DNA of 64,000 nucleotides, from assembly GCA_035551835.1 (NCBI GenBank), contig DASZMN010000020.1, forward strand, positions 1-64,000, in the 5' to 3' direction. The translations under genes and the position numbers were made by a program. The DNA is from Bog-473 sp035551835. GTDB taxonomy: Bacteria > Actinomycetota > Acidimicrobiia > Acidimicrobiales > RAAP-2. The notes under the pieces are model-generated. The model was not told the DNA's origin, made no database searches, and saw nothing but the letters and a program-made list of their open reading frames with translations. Below, one piece after another: positions 40,635 through 49,814 of the stretch. Within the stretch, counting starts at the first letter, position 1. The number at the start of each line of letters is the position of its first letter.

Positions 40635-42250
40635 TTGGGCAGTGGCGTGCTCTGCACCTCGTAGTCGCCTTCGGCGTAGGCGGCCCGCATGACCTTCTTG
40701 TCGAACTTGCCCACGCTCGTCTTGGGTATCTCGCTGATGAAGGTCCACTGGTCGGGCAACCACCATCGCGGCACGCGGCCGCCGAGGAAGTCGACCAGGT
40801 CAGAGGGCGCGGGAGAGCGGCCGGGCTTCGGCACCACCGCCACGAGCGGACGCTCCGACCACTTCGGGTCCGGGATGGCGATGACGGCGGCCTCGAAGAC
40901 GTCGGGGTGGGCCATCACCGCGTTCTCGAGCTCCACCGAGGAGATCCATTCGCCACCGGACTTGATGACGTCCTTGGTGCGGTCCGAGATGGTCATGTAG
41001 CCCTGGCGGTCGACCGTGCCGACGTCGCCCGTGCACAGCCACCCGTCGTGGAACTTCCCCGGGTCCTCGTCCTTGTAGTACGAGCCGGTGACCCAGGGCC
41101 CGCGGATCTCGAACTCGCCAATGGACTGGCCGTCGTTCGGCAGTACCGTGCCGTCCTCGGCCACCACGCGCACCTCGACGCCGCCGACGATACGGCCGGC
41201 CTTGACCTTGTAGTACATGTCGTCGTGGCCGTCCTGCTTGCGCGCCGGCGGCAGCCCGAAGGCGGCTAGCGGGCTGGTCTCGGTCATGCCCCAGCCCTGG
41301 ATGATCGTCACGCCGAACCGGTTCTCGAACGCCTCGATGAGCGACTGCGGCACGGCGGCGCCGCCTGCGGTGATGGCGCGCACGGTCGAGAAGTCGATCG
41401 GCGTGTCGAGCGCGAGCAGGCCGTTCCAAATGGTCGGGACCCCGCAGGCGAGCGTGGGGTGGTGCTCGTTGATCACGTCCGCGAGTTGCTGCCCCATGAG
41501 GAACATCTGCGGCATGATCATGTCGGTGCCGGCCATCCAGGCGCCGTAGGGCGTGCCCCACGCCATGGCGTGGAACATGGGCACGATGACCAGGATGCGG
41601 TCGCCCTCGGTCATCCCGACGGACGAGGCAGCCTGCTCGGCCATGGTGTGCAACCAGATCGAACGGTGCGAGTACACCACGCCCTTGGGGCTGCCCGTGG
41701 TGCCGCTCGTGTAACACATGGCGGCGGCCGACCGTTCGTCGAGCTCGGGCCACTCGAAGCCGGCCTCTTCGGCGGCCACGATGCGCTCGTAGGAGAGGGT
41801 CTCGCCGAGGGCGGACGTGTCCCCCTCCCCCACCACGATGATCGTCTCGACTGTCTTGAGGTCGTCCTTTATCCCGGCCAGCAGGGGGACGACTGAGGCG
41901 TCGACGATGATGACGCGGTCTTCGGCGTGGTTGATGACGTAGGCCAGCTGGTCAGCCGGCAGGCGGATGTTGAGGGTGTGGAGGACCGCCCCCATGCACG
42001 GGATGGCCAGGTAGGCCTCGAGGTGGCCCTGGTTGTTCCAGCAGAACGTGCCGACGCGATCGCCGGGCTGGACGCCGAGCCGGGTCAGCGCTGCCGCCAG
42101 TTTCTGCGCGCGCTCGGCCACCTCGTTGAAGCTGGCCGAGCGGTACCCCCCGGCCTCGACCGTGACGACGGTGCTGTCCCCGTGCACCTGTTGCCCGTGC
42201 CGGAGAATGTCGGCGACCAGGAGCGGGGCATCCTGCATGGTGCTGTTCAT
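40631..42250 (-). CDS. Medium/long-chain acyl-CoA ligase (AMP-binding)
   Basis: 539 aa. A3 motif YTSGTTGSPKGVVYSHRS, A5 GWGMTETSPLAAF, A7/A8 YKDEDPGKFHDGWLCTGDVGTVDRQGYMTISDRTKDVIKSGGEWISSVELENAV, A10 lysine in PKTSVGKFDKKVMR. The overall family is FadD/AlkK-like long-chain or medium-chain fatty acid CoA ligase; substrate cannot be fixed from sequence. ATG 42250 (MNSTMQDAPLLVADIL) chosen; the open frame extends upstream without coding character. Heads the minus-strand run with the 82-aa gene and thpR. Confidence 0.9.
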   Translation of the reverse strand: MNSTMQDAPLLVADILRHGQQVHGDSTVVTVEAGGYRSASFNEVAERAQKLAAALTRLGVQPGDRVGTFCWNNQGHLEAYLAIPCMGAVLHTLNIRLPADQLAYVINHAEDRVIIVDASVVPLLAGIKDDLKTVETIIVVGEGDTSALGETLSYERIVAAEEAGFEWPELDERSAAAMCYTSGTTGSPKGVVYSHRSIWLHTMAEQAASSVGMTEGDRILVIVPMFHAMAWGTPYGAWMAGTDMIMPQMFLMGQQLADVINEHHPTLACGVPTIWNGLLALDTPIDFSTVRAITAGGAAVPQSLIEAFENRFGVTIIQGWGMTETSPLAAFGLPPARKQDGHDDMYYKVKAGRIVGGVEVRVVAEDGTVLPNDGQSIGEFEIRGPWVTGSYYKDEDPGKFHDGWLCTGDVGTVDRQGYMTISDRTKDVIKSGGEWISSVELENAVMAHPDVFEAAVIAIPDPKWSERPLVAVVPKPGRSPAPSDLVDFLGGRVPRWWLPDQWTFISEIPKTSVGKFDKKVMRAAYAEGDYEVQSTPLPK

Positions 42251-42425
42251 GGCCCAAGTATGGCGGCCGTGCCCTGGTCGTGCCCACGGCGCTCCGGCGC
42301 CGCCCGTCACGCCAAGCGACGCGGAGACCCGCGGGTCGCGAGGAGCTCCCACGTCGCGCCGGACGGCGACCGTTCAGTCCCGTGGCCGGACCGAGCCGTG
42401 AGGGACGCAATCCGAGGAAACAGGC

Positions 42426-43388
42426 GTGAGGGGCGTCGCCGCGGCCGGCATCGCCCTGGCGCTCGGCGTGGGCGTCGTGGGCATGGCGGTCGTGGCGTCC
42501 GCGGTGTCCTTCCTCGGGGGCGCCGGCGAGCCCGCCGCCAGCCCGGCGGCCACGTCGAAGGTCCCGCCCGCCATGCTCGCCCTCTACCAGGACGCCGCCG
42601 CGACGTGTCCGGGCCTGCCGTGGACGGTGCTCGCGGCGATCGGGACGGTGGAGTCCGACAACGGATTGTCGGACCTCCCCGGCGTGCACGGCGGTGCCAA
42701 CGCCGCCGGGGCAGAGGGCCCGATGCAGTTCGAGCCGGCGACCTTCGCCGAGTACTCCCTGCCGGTTCCGCCGGGCGGGGCCAAGCCGCCGAGCCCGTAC
42801 GACCCGACCGACGCCGTGTACGCGGCGTCGCGGCTGCTGTGCACCAACGGGGCATCGGGCGGCGCGAACATCCCCCGGGCGATCTACGCCTACAACCATT
42901 CGGACTCCTACGTGCAGCAGGTGTTGGCGCTGGCGCAGACGTACGCCGGCGGTGGCACCGGTGCCGTGGACGCGTCGGCCACCTCGGGCGCCGGCGCCGG
43001 CGCTGTCGCGGTGCAGTGGGCGCTGGCGCAGATCGGGACGCCGTATGTCTGGGGCGGCGAGACGCCGGGGGTCGGCTTCGACTGTTCGGGCCTGGTCCAG
43101 GCGGCCTATGCCGTCGCGGGGCTTGCGCTGCCGCGGGTGGCCCAGGACCAGTTCGACGCGACGCCCAAGCTCGGCCCGGCGACCACGCTCGCGCCGGGCG
43201 ACCTCGTCTTCTTCGGATCCGGACCCTCGGGCATCGACCATGTCGGCCTCTACGTCGGCGCGGTCAACGGGCAGACCGTCATGGTCGACGCCCCCTACAC
43301 GGGGGCCGACGTCCGGGCCGAGGCTTTTCCGGCCACCGTGGGTGCGCCGTTCGGGAGCCTCGTCTTCGTCGGTGCGACGAGGCCCTGA
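42426..43388 (+). CDS. Secreted lytic transglycosylase-NlpC/P60 cell wall hydrolase
   Basis: 320 aa. N-terminal signal or anchor segment (GVAAAGIALALGVGVVGMAVVASAV). Residues about 52-170 are an SLT-like domain (LPWTVLAAIGTVESDNG with the catalytic Glu, then GAEGPMQFEPATFAEY, AIYAYNHSDSYVQQVLALA). Residues about 195-315 are NlpC/P60: Cys in GVGFDCSGLVQAAYAVAG, His in GIDHVGLYVGAVNG. Cleaves glycan strands and stem peptides of peptidoglycan. GTG start; no clear ribosome-binding site. Monocistronic. Confidence 0.88.
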   Translation: MRGVAAAGIALALGVGVVGMAVVASAVSFLGGAGEPAASPAATSKVPPAMLALYQDAAATCPGLPWTVLAAIGTVESDNGLSDLPGVHGGANAAGAEGPMQFEPATFAEYSLPVPPGGAKPPSPYDPTDAVYAASRLLCTNGASGGANIPRAIYAYNHSDSYVQQVLALAQTYAGGGTGAVDASATSGAGAGAVAVQWALAQIGTPYVWGGETPGVGFDCSGLVQAAYAVAGLALPRVAQDQFDATPKLGPATTLAPGDLVFFGSGPSGIDHVGLYVGAVNGQTVMVDAPYTGADVRAEAFPATVGAPFGSLVFVGATRP

Positions 43389-43655
43389 TCGGCACGCGTT
43401 ACATCGGGGCGAGAGGTAATCGTCGCACGATGGACCCTGTTCGAGGGCGGCCCAACCGGGCCGGTGGCTGCGCTCGAGCAGAGGTCGGGCCAGCGGAACC
43501 AGCCGCACGGTGTCCGGGGGTCATGGTGAAGTCGCCCAGGGGATCGCTCGCTCGTCCCTTCGCGCGCGGAGGTCTGGTCCGACAACGGCGGACAGGACCG
43601 CTTCGCTTGCCTCTACTCCGGCCCGTTCGTCCCATCACACCGGTATGTCGTGACG

Positions 43656-43667
43656 CGATGATATCGT
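43656..43667 (+). promoter_or_regulatory. -10-like hexamer and palindrome upstream of marR (43674)
   Basis: TATCGT (43662-43667) ends 6 nt before the ATG at 43674. It overlaps the palindrome CGAT-GAT-ATCG (43656-43666), which might be a self-regulatory operator. Confidence 0.4.
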
Positions 43668-43673
43668 AGAGCG

Positions 43674-44108
43674 ATGCGTGTGACGGATGCCGACTACGAG
43701 GATCTGCTGATGCTGCGGACCGGATTGCGACGCTTCCTGCGCTGGAGCGAACAGCAGGCGGAGGAGGCGGGGTTGACGCCCGCGCAGCACCAACTGCTGC
43801 TCGCCATCAGGGGTCACGCGGATCCGCGCGGACCCACGATCGGTGAGCTGGCCGACTACCTGCTGCTCCGGCACCACAGCGCCGTCGGCCTGATCGACCG
43901 GGCGGACGCCGCGGGACTCGTCGAACGGGTCCGCGATCCCGACGACCACCGCGTGGTGCGGCTCCGGCTGACGACCAGGGGCAGCAAACGCCTGGAGGCG
44001 CTGTCCGCACAGCACCTCGAAGAGTTGCAGCGCCTCGCGCTCAAGCTCCCGAGTGCCTGGCGTGGACTGATGCCGAGCCAGCCGCTGCACGGCCTCTCCG
44101 CCCCCTGA
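43674..44108 (+). CDS. MarR-family transcriptional regulator
   Basis: 144 aa winged-helix regulator. LTPAQHQLLLAIRG, GPTIGELADYLLLRHHSAVGLIDRADAAGLVERVRDPDDHRVVRLRLTTRGSKRLE covers the recognition helix and wing with the conserved D-x-R dyad. The C-terminus is short. ATG 43674 follows a -10-like TATCGT by 6 nt. No obvious target operon adjacent downstream; pgi is convergent. Ligand unknown. Confidence 0.86.
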   Translation: MRVTDADYEDLLMLRTGLRRFLRWSEQQAEEAGLTPAQHQLLLAIRGHADPRGPTIGELADYLLLRHHSAVGLIDRADAAGLVERVRDPDDHRVVRLRLTTRGSKRLEALSAQHLEELQRLALKLPSAWRGLMPSQPLHGLSAP

Positions 44109-44411
44109 GCCGGCCGGACCGCCCCCACGCCGTTCGGTCCCGGTCCGCTTGGCCGGGTTGCCATCTCGATGTCACGCCGATGCAACCAGCCCGGCGCAAG
44201 CTGCGAGCCGAGTAGTTCGCGACGGAAACGCCGGCGCCACTGACGTTCCCCGTCAGTGCCTCCACTGCGACGGCCATCGTGGAAGGCCCGGGACCCGGTG
44301 ACACCAATTTCCGGCCTGGGTGAGGGGGCTTTCGCCCGTCCTGAGCGACACGCTGCGGGGCCCGGAGCAATCCGGGCCCCGTTCGCGGTACGAGGCCGCT
44401 GACGGGGACCC
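44109..44411. other. Intergenic region between marR and pgi (convergent)
   Basis: 303 bp with no convincing gene. It holds one strong hairpin at 44356-44381, probably the pgi terminator. Confidence 0.6.
44356..44381. terminator. 11-bp hairpin with GCAA tetraloop downstream of pgi
   Basis: CGGGGCCCGGA (44356-44366), loop GCAA, TCCGGGCCCCG (44371-44381): perfect stem with a GNRA loop on the plus strand (TTGC on the minus). About 30 nt after the pgi stop, so it probably ends pgi transcription; it may also stop the marR transcript. No T-tract, as often in GC-rich actinobacteria. Confidence 0.5.
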
Positions 44412-46052
44412 TCAGACGGGCCGGTCGCGCAGCCCCCGGTACCGGCGCACGAGGGACGCCGTCGACGGATCCTCGCCGTCCAGGTCCGGCGCCGTCGCAC
44501 CGGTCAGGAGCGGCGCCAGCTCCTGGGCCATCACCTTGCCGAGCTCGACGCCCCACTGGTCGAACGAGTCGATCTCCCAGATCGTGCCTTCGACGAAGAC
44601 CGTGTGCTCATAGAGCGCGACCAGCTGGCCGAGGACCGACGGCGTGACCTTCGGGGCCAGGATCGTCGAGCTCGGGCGATTGCCCGGCATGACCTTGTGC
44701 GGCACCACCGCGGCCGGCGTGCCCTCGGCAGCGATCTCCTCGGCCGTCTTTCCGAACGCCAGCGCCTTCGTCTGGGCGAGGCAGTTCGCCATGAGGAGGT
44801 CCTGTTGGTCCCCGGTGTCGTGCGTGGCCTCGGCGAAGGCGATGAAGTCCGCCGGGATCAGCTTCGTGCCCTGGTGGAGCAACTGGTAGAACGCATGCTG
44901 CCCGTTCGTCCCGGGTTCGCCCCAGAAGATCTCGCCCGTCTGCCCCTCCACCGGCGTGCCGTCGAGCCGCACCGACTTCCCGTTCGACTCCATCGTCAGC
45001 TGTTGCAGATAGGCCGGAAAGCGCGCCAGGCGGTGGCTGTACGGCAGGACGGCATGCGTCTGCGCCCCGAAGAAATTGTTGTACCAGACGTTGAGCATGC
45101 CCTGGATGGCCGGCAGGTTCTCCTCGAGGGGCGCGGTCCGAAAGTGCTCGTCCATGGCGTGAAAGCCGAAGAGCATCTCGCCGAAGGCCTGTCGGCCGAT
45201 GGCGACCATCAACGAGAACCCGATGGCCGAGTCGTAGGAGTAGCGCCCGCCGACCCAGTCCCAGAACTCCAACATGTTGTCGGTGTCGATGCCGAATTCG
45301 GCGACCGCCTTCGCGTTCGTCGACACCGCCACGAAGTGCTTGGCGACGGCGTCCTCCCCCGCTGCCGCACCGAGCCCGGCCAGCAACCAGTCGCGGGCGG
45401 CCGCCGCGTTGGTGAGCGTCTCGAGGGTCGTGAACGTCTTGGAGCTCACGACGAACAGCGTGGTGGCCGGATCGAGGTCGTGCGTGGCCGCGTACAGGTC
45501 GATCGGATCCACGTTCGACACGAAGCGGCTGGTCAGCCCGGGCTGGGCGCAGTCCGCCAGAGCCAGCGTCGCCATGGCCGGGCCGAGGTCCGACCCACCG
45601 ATGCCGATGTTGACCACCGCCGCGATCCGTCTCCCGGTGGCCCCGGTCCACGAGCCGCTGCGGATGCGCTCCGCCAGCTCGCCCATCTGCCCCAGGACGC
45701 GGTGCACGTCGCCCGTCACGTCCTGGCCGTCGACCTGGAGCTCGGTGCCGGGCGGCATGCGCAGTGCGACGTGCAACACCGCCCGGTCCTCGGTCGTGTT
45801 GATGTGATCGCCGCGGAACATCGCGTCCCGGCGCTCCTCCACCCGCGCGGCTCGTGCCAGCGCCATGAGGAGGCGCAGCGTCTCGTCCGTCACCCGCTGC
45901 TTCGAGTAGTCGAGCACGAGGTCCGCTGCCCCGGCCGTCATGCGATCGGTGCGCTGCTCGTCGCCGGCAAAGAGATCACGCAGGTGCCGCTCGGCCATCT
46001 CTTCGTAGTGCGCCGCCAGCGCCTTCCACTCCGGTGTCGCGGTCAGGTCCAT
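44412..46052 (-). CDS. pgi: Glucose-6-phosphate isomerase
   Basis: 546 aa, normal for the bacterial long form. AAVVNIGIGGSDLGPAMA, FVVSSKTFTTLETLTNA, GGRYSYDSAIGFSLMVAIG, the signature GEPGTNGQHAFYQLLHQGT and the catalytic His/Lys region YEHTVFVEGTIWEIDSFDQWGVELGKV are intact. ATG 46052 (MDLTATPEWKALAAHYEEM) chosen; seven more residues are open upstream. Monocistronic, links hexose phosphates with the pentose-phosphate genes at 31-36 kb. Confidence 0.96.
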   Translation of the reverse strand: MDLTATPEWKALAAHYEEMAERHLRDLFAGDEQRTDRMTAGAADLVLDYSKQRVTDETLRLLMALARAARVEERRDAMFRGDHINTTEDRAVLHVALRMPPGTELQVDGQDVTGDVHRVLGQMGELAERIRSGSWTGATGRRIAAVVNIGIGGSDLGPAMATLALADCAQPGLTSRFVSNVDPIDLYAATHDLDPATTLFVVSSKTFTTLETLTNAAAARDWLLAGLGAAAGEDAVAKHFVAVSTNAKAVAEFGIDTDNMLEFWDWVGGRYSYDSAIGFSLMVAIGRQAFGEMLFGFHAMDEHFRTAPLEENLPAIQGMLNVWYNNFFGAQTHAVLPYSHRLARFPAYLQQLTMESNGKSVRLDGTPVEGQTGEIFWGEPGTNGQHAFYQLLHQGTKLIPADFIAFAEATHDTGDQQDLLMANCLAQTKALAFGKTAEEIAAEGTPAAVVPHKVMPGNRPSSTILAPKVTPSVLGQLVALYEHTVFVEGTIWEIDSFDQWGVELGKVMAQELAPLLTGATAPDLDGEDPSTASLVRRYRGLRDRPV

Positions 46053-46096
46053 AACGGGAAATCTATGGCGCAAGCGGAAGCGTCACACCGCCCGGC

Positions 46097-46440
46097 TCAC
46101 GCCAGCAGGAAATCGCGTATCGAGGACAGGGCGGCCCGGTCCTGCAGGAAGAAGATGTGGCCGCCGCCGTCCCGCCTCGAGCTTGGCGTCCGGGATCGCC
46201 GCGGCCAGGAATTCGCTGTTCGCCGGGGGCGCGATCCCGTCGTAGCGCCCCCGCACACAAGGGTGGGACAGCCGATCTGCCCGAGCCGTCCCGCCGCGTC
46301 GTGCCCCCGGCGACTCCTGGAAGAGCACACCTGGCCTTCGCCTGGTCGCTCGGCGGACGGTCCGACCTGGAGGCGTTCGGCGATCAGGCCCACCATCTCG
46401 GGATTGCCCGATCGCCACGCGGCATCCCAACGGGTGTCGA
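46097..46440 (-). pseudogene. Alpha/beta hydrolase remnant (C-terminal part, two frameshifts)
   Basis: The minus strand encodes, in three frame-shifted pieces, a typical C-terminal alpha/beta hydrolase sequence: RWDAAWRSGNPEMVGLIAERL and RLGQIGCPTLVCGG, then in another frame RYDGIAPPANSEFLAAAIPDAKLE, then in the first frame GGHIFFLQDRAALSSIRDFLLA with the catalytic His. The first shift lies in a G-run near 46244-46248, the second near 46170. The N-terminal 100-150 residues with the nucleophile are absent. A sequencing slip could explain the G-run but not the missing N-terminus. Confidence 0.6.
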
Positions 46441-46704
46441 GCAGCGAGCGAATTGCTGCGATCGGCGGTGGCCTCCCAGGTCGCAGTCGCGTCTGGGTAA
46501 CGACCGGGGAACGCCAGGAGCGAACCTGGCTCGGCGCGCCCCCGCCCAGTGAACGACGAGAGGCGCTGCGTTGAGCAAAAGGAGGTGTCCGCGCTCTCCC
46601 GCCACGATCAATTTACCGCGTCGCGGGCGCTTGCAACAAGGCCCCGACGAGTGTGCACAATCTCCGGTCCGAAGCGGAACCAACCGAGAGGACGGGGGTG
46701 GCGG

Positions 46705-48156
46705 ATGGAGCAACACGCAGTGGTGATCGTCGGAGGCGGACCGACGGGGATGATGCTGGCGGCCGAGTTGGCACTCGCCAACGTCGAGGTCGTCATCATC
46801 GAGCGGCGGACGACCGAGGACCTCCACACCTCGCGTGCGGGCGGACTCCACGCGCGCACCATCGAATTGCTCGACCAGCGCGGCATCGCCGATCGCTTCC
46901 TCGCCGAGGGTCAGGCCATGCAGATCCAGAGCTTCGGCGGGGTCCCGCTCGACATCAGCGACTTCCCGACCCGGCACAACTACGGGGTCGCCCTGTGGCA
47001 GAGCCATGTCGAGCGGCTCCTGGGGGCCTGGATCGACGAGCTCGGCGTGCCCGTCGTGCGCCAGCGCGAGGTGACAGGGTTCGCGCAGGACGCCTCCGGC
47101 GTGGACGTCGAGGTGTCCGGCGGGCCGTCCCTCCGTGCGGACTACCTCGTCGGGTGCGATGGCGGACGCAGCGTGGTCCGAAAGACCGCCGGCATCGAGT
47201 TCGCCGGATCGGATCCCACGACCAGCTGGCTCGTCGCAGAGGTCTCGATGCGGGAGGAGCCGGACTTCGGCCTGCGCGAGGGCGGCGGCGTCGGCCTCGG
47301 GGACCAAGGGCAGATACGGGTCGCCCTGAAGGACCCGCACCTCGAGCGCACCTGCGAACCGAGCCTCGACGACGTCCGCGGGGCGCTGATCGCCGTCGAC
47401 GGGACCGACTACGGAATGCACAGCCCAACGTGGATCTCCCGCTTCACCGACATGACCCGCCAGGCCGTGTCCTACCGCAGGGATCGCGTGCTGCTGGCGG
47501 GCGACGCGGCGCACGTGCATCCGCCACAGGGCGGACAGGGGCTGAACACGGGGGTCCAGGACGCCGCCAACCTGGGGTGGAAGCTGGCCCAGGTCGTCAA
47601 CGGGACGTCCGGAGACGCCCTCTTGGACACGTACCACGCCGAGCGGCACCCGGTGGGGGCCCGCGTGCAGCACGACAGCCTGGCGCAAAGCGTGCTCCGG
47701 GCCACCGACGAGCGCACCGCGGCGCTGCAGGGGACCATGGCCGAGCTGCTGGGCATGGACGAGCCGCGCCGGACGCTCGCCGGGAGGATGTCGGGTCTCG
47801 ACATCCGCTACGACCTCGGCGAGGGCCATCCGCTGCTCGGGCGTCGCGTGCCCGATCTGGACCTCGTCACCGCGGACGGACCGCTCCGGTGCTTCACCCT
47901 GCTGCACGATGCCCGGCCGGTACTGGTGAACCTCGGTGCTCCGGGCCGCCTTGACATCAGGCCGTCCGGTCGGGTCCGTGTGATCGATGCCCACGACGCC
48001 GGCCCGTGGCAGCTCCCGGTCATCGGTGCGGTGACCGCGCCGGGTGCCGTCTTGGTCCGCCCCGACGGCCATGTCGCCTGGGTGGGCGACGGCTCGGCGA
48101 CGGGCTTGGGTCACGCCCTGACGACCTGGTTCGGCGTGCCGACCCAGTCCTTCTAG
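46705..48156 (+). CDS. FAD-dependent aromatic monooxygenase (UbiH/MhpA/PgaE-like)
   Basis: 483 aa. FAD-binding GxGxxG (VIVGGGPTGMMLAAELALANVEVVIIERR), DG motif YLVGCDGGRSVVRKTAGI and GD motif DRVLLAGDAAHVHPPQGGQGLNTGVQDAANLGWKLA are all in the order of class A flavin monooxygenases; the C-terminal thioredoxin-like domain (residues about 400-483) fits the MhpA/rifampicin-monooxygenase group. ATG 46705 follows a GGGGG ribosome-binding tract; the upstream frame (from 46549) is non-coding. Convergent and stop-sharing (CTAG) with the DHA2 gene. Substrate unknown. Confidence 0.85.
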   Translation: MEQHAVVIVGGGPTGMMLAAELALANVEVVIIERRTTEDLHTSRAGGLHARTIELLDQRGIADRFLAEGQAMQIQSFGGVPLDISDFPTRHNYGVALWQSHVERLLGAWIDELGVPVVRQREVTGFAQDASGVDVEVSGGPSLRADYLVGCDGGRSVVRKTAGIEFAGSDPTTSWLVAEVSMREEPDFGLREGGGVGLGDQGQIRVALKDPHLERTCEPSLDDVRGALIAVDGTDYGMHSPTWISRFTDMTRQAVSYRRDRVLLAGDAAHVHPPQGGQGLNTGVQDAANLGWKLAQVVNGTSGDALLDTYHAERHPVGARVQHDSLAQSVLRATDERTAALQGTMAELLGMDEPRRTLAGRMSGLDIRYDLGEGHPLLGRRVPDLDLVTADGPLRCFTLLHDARPVLVNLGAPGRLDIRPSGRVRVIDAHDAGPWQLPVIGAVTAPGAVLVRPDGHVAWVGDGSATGLGHALTTWFGVPTQSF

Positions 48157-49814
48157 AGCCCCTCCCAGCCGGGGCTGGCCGCCGGCGCCGGCGCCGCCGG
48201 CACCTGCGGATCCGCGGCGGCTTCGCCGTTCGCGTCGCTTCCCTGCGGTTGCCCGTCGGGCCCCGAGGTGCCGACGAAGGCGGTGGTGCGCAGGGGGATC
48301 TCCTTGATGAGCCAGCTCAGGACGAAGCCGAGGACGACGAAGGGCACCGCGACCAAGAACGCCGTCTCGACCGAGTGGCTGAAGGCACTGACCACGAAGG
48401 CGCGCTGGCCGGCCGGCAGATGCTCGATCTGGGCCGGGTTGGCGGTGACACTCGAGCCGCTGACCAGCTTCAGCTCGGCCGCGGTCGCGTGGACCCTGAG
48501 CTCTGAGATCAGCCGGTTGGCGAAGACCGCGCCCAGGACGGCCACGCCGAAGGCTCCTCCGATGGTCCGGAAGAACGTCGCCGTTGCCGTGGCCACTCCC
48601 AGTGCGGAGTACGGCACCGCGTTCTGCACCGCGACGACGAGCACCTGCATGACGAGGCCGATCCCGAGCCCGGTGATGAACATGAAGACCGCGACTTCCC
48701 CGTATGTGGTGTCCGGCCCGATCTGGGTGAGCGAGAGCAGTCCGAGGGCGAGGACGCCGGTGCCCAAGATCGGGAACACCTTGTAGCGCCCGGTACGGGT
48801 CACGATCCGCCCGCTCGTGATGAAGGTGATCAGCATCCCGCCGATCAGGGGCAGGAGCTGCAACCCCGAGAGGGTCGGCGACGCCCCGTGGACGACCTGG
48901 AGGTACAGGGGCAGATAGATGATGGCCCCGAACATGGAGAAGCCGATGATGAAGCCGACGCCAGAAGTGGCGGTGAAGGTCCGGTTCTTGAAGAGCCAGA
49001 GCGGGATGATCGGCTCCGAGGCCTTGGTCTCGATGAAACAGAAGACGCCGAGCGCCGCCAGCGCGACCAGCCCGGTGCCGATGATGACCGGTGAGCCCCA
49101 GGCGTATTCGGAGCCCGCCCAGGTCGTGAGCAAGATGATGCAGGTGACGCCGACGGAGAGGAAGGCGGTACCCGCCCAGTCGATCTTGTGCGGCACCCGC
49201 TTGACCGGGAGGTGCAGCACGGAGGCCACGACGAAGAGGGCCACGATGCCGAGTGGCAGGTTGATGTAGAAGATCCAGCGCCACGACAGGTGCTCGGTGA
49301 AGAAGCCGCCGAGCAGCGGGCCCGCCACGTTCGTGACGCCGAAGACGACACCGAAGTAGCCCATGTACTTGCCGCGCTGGCGGGCCGACACGACGTCGCC
49401 CATGATCGACTGGGAGCCGACCATCAACCCACCCGCGCCGATCCCCTGGATCGCCCGGAACGCGATGAGCTCGGCCATCGATTGGGACAGCCCCGAAAGC
49501 ATGGAGCCGGCCAGGAAGATCACGATCGCCAGCTGGAACAGGGATTTGCGCCCGTAAAGGTCGCCCAGCTTTCCCCACAGCGGCGTGGAGATGCAGGTGG
49601 TCAGGAGGTAGGCCGTCACCACCCACGACAGGTGGTTCAGCCCGTGCAGGTCGCCGGCGATCGTCGGGAGCGCCGTCGCCACGATGGTCTGGTCGAGGGC
49701 GGCCAGCGCCATCCCCAGCATGAGCGCGCCGAGGATCACCAGGATCCGCCGGTGCTCGGCGCCCGCGGCCTCTTGGTCGACCTCGTCGAGCGGGGCCGTC
49801 GCCAGCTCAGTCAC
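48153..49814 (-). CDS. MFS drug transporter, DHA2 (EmrB/QacA) family
   Basis: 553 aa with 14 predicted helices. Motif A GKLGDLYGRKSLFQLA, motif B-like RAIQGIGAGGLMVGS, motif C GPLLGGFFTEHLSWRWIFYINLPLG and the family ALDQTIVATALPTIAGDL are typical drug:H+ antiporter-2 sequences. The C-terminal about 40 residues are hydrophilic. Start GTG 49814 overlaps the marR stop by 8 nt; longer frames continue into marR in an alternative frame. Operon partner is the MarR gene; likely repressed by it. Confidence 0.92.
   Translation of the reverse strand: MTELATAPLDEVDQEAAGAEHRRILVILGALMLGMALAALDQTIVATALPTIAGDLHGLNHLSWVVTAYLLTTCISTPLWGKLGDLYGRKSLFQLAIVIFLAGSMLSGLSQSMAELIAFRAIQGIGAGGLMVGSQSIMGDVVSARQRGKYMGYFGVVFGVTNVAGPLLGGFFTEHLSWRWIFYINLPLGIVALFVVASVLHLPVKRVPHKIDWAGTAFLSVGVTCIILLTTWAGSEYAWGSPVIIGTGLVALAALGVFCFIETKASEPIIPLWLFKNRTFTATSGVGFIIGFSMFGAIIYLPLYLQVVHGASPTLSGLQLLPLIGGMLITFITSGRIVTRTGRYKVFPILGTGVLALGLLSLTQIGPDTTYGEVAVFMFITGLGIGLVMQVLVVAVQNAVPYSALGVATATATFFRTIGGAFGVAVLGAVFANRLISELRVHATAAELKLVSGSSVTANPAQIEHLPAGQRAFVVSAFSHSVETAFLVAVPFVVLGFVLSWLIKEIPLRTTAFVGTSGPDGQPQGSDANGEAAADPQVPAAPAPAASPGWEGL

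Noticed and set aside
46579..46586. Perfect AAGGAGGT Shine-Dalgarno sequence upstream of the monooxygenase
   Set aside because: No ATG/GTG/TTG at suitable spacing opens a coding-like frame; treated as chance.
46384..49626. 1080-residue minus-strand frame over the monooxygenase and DHA2 genes
   Set aside because: Out-of-frame shadow with Arg/Gly/Asp/His bias; both genes have intact motifs in other frames.
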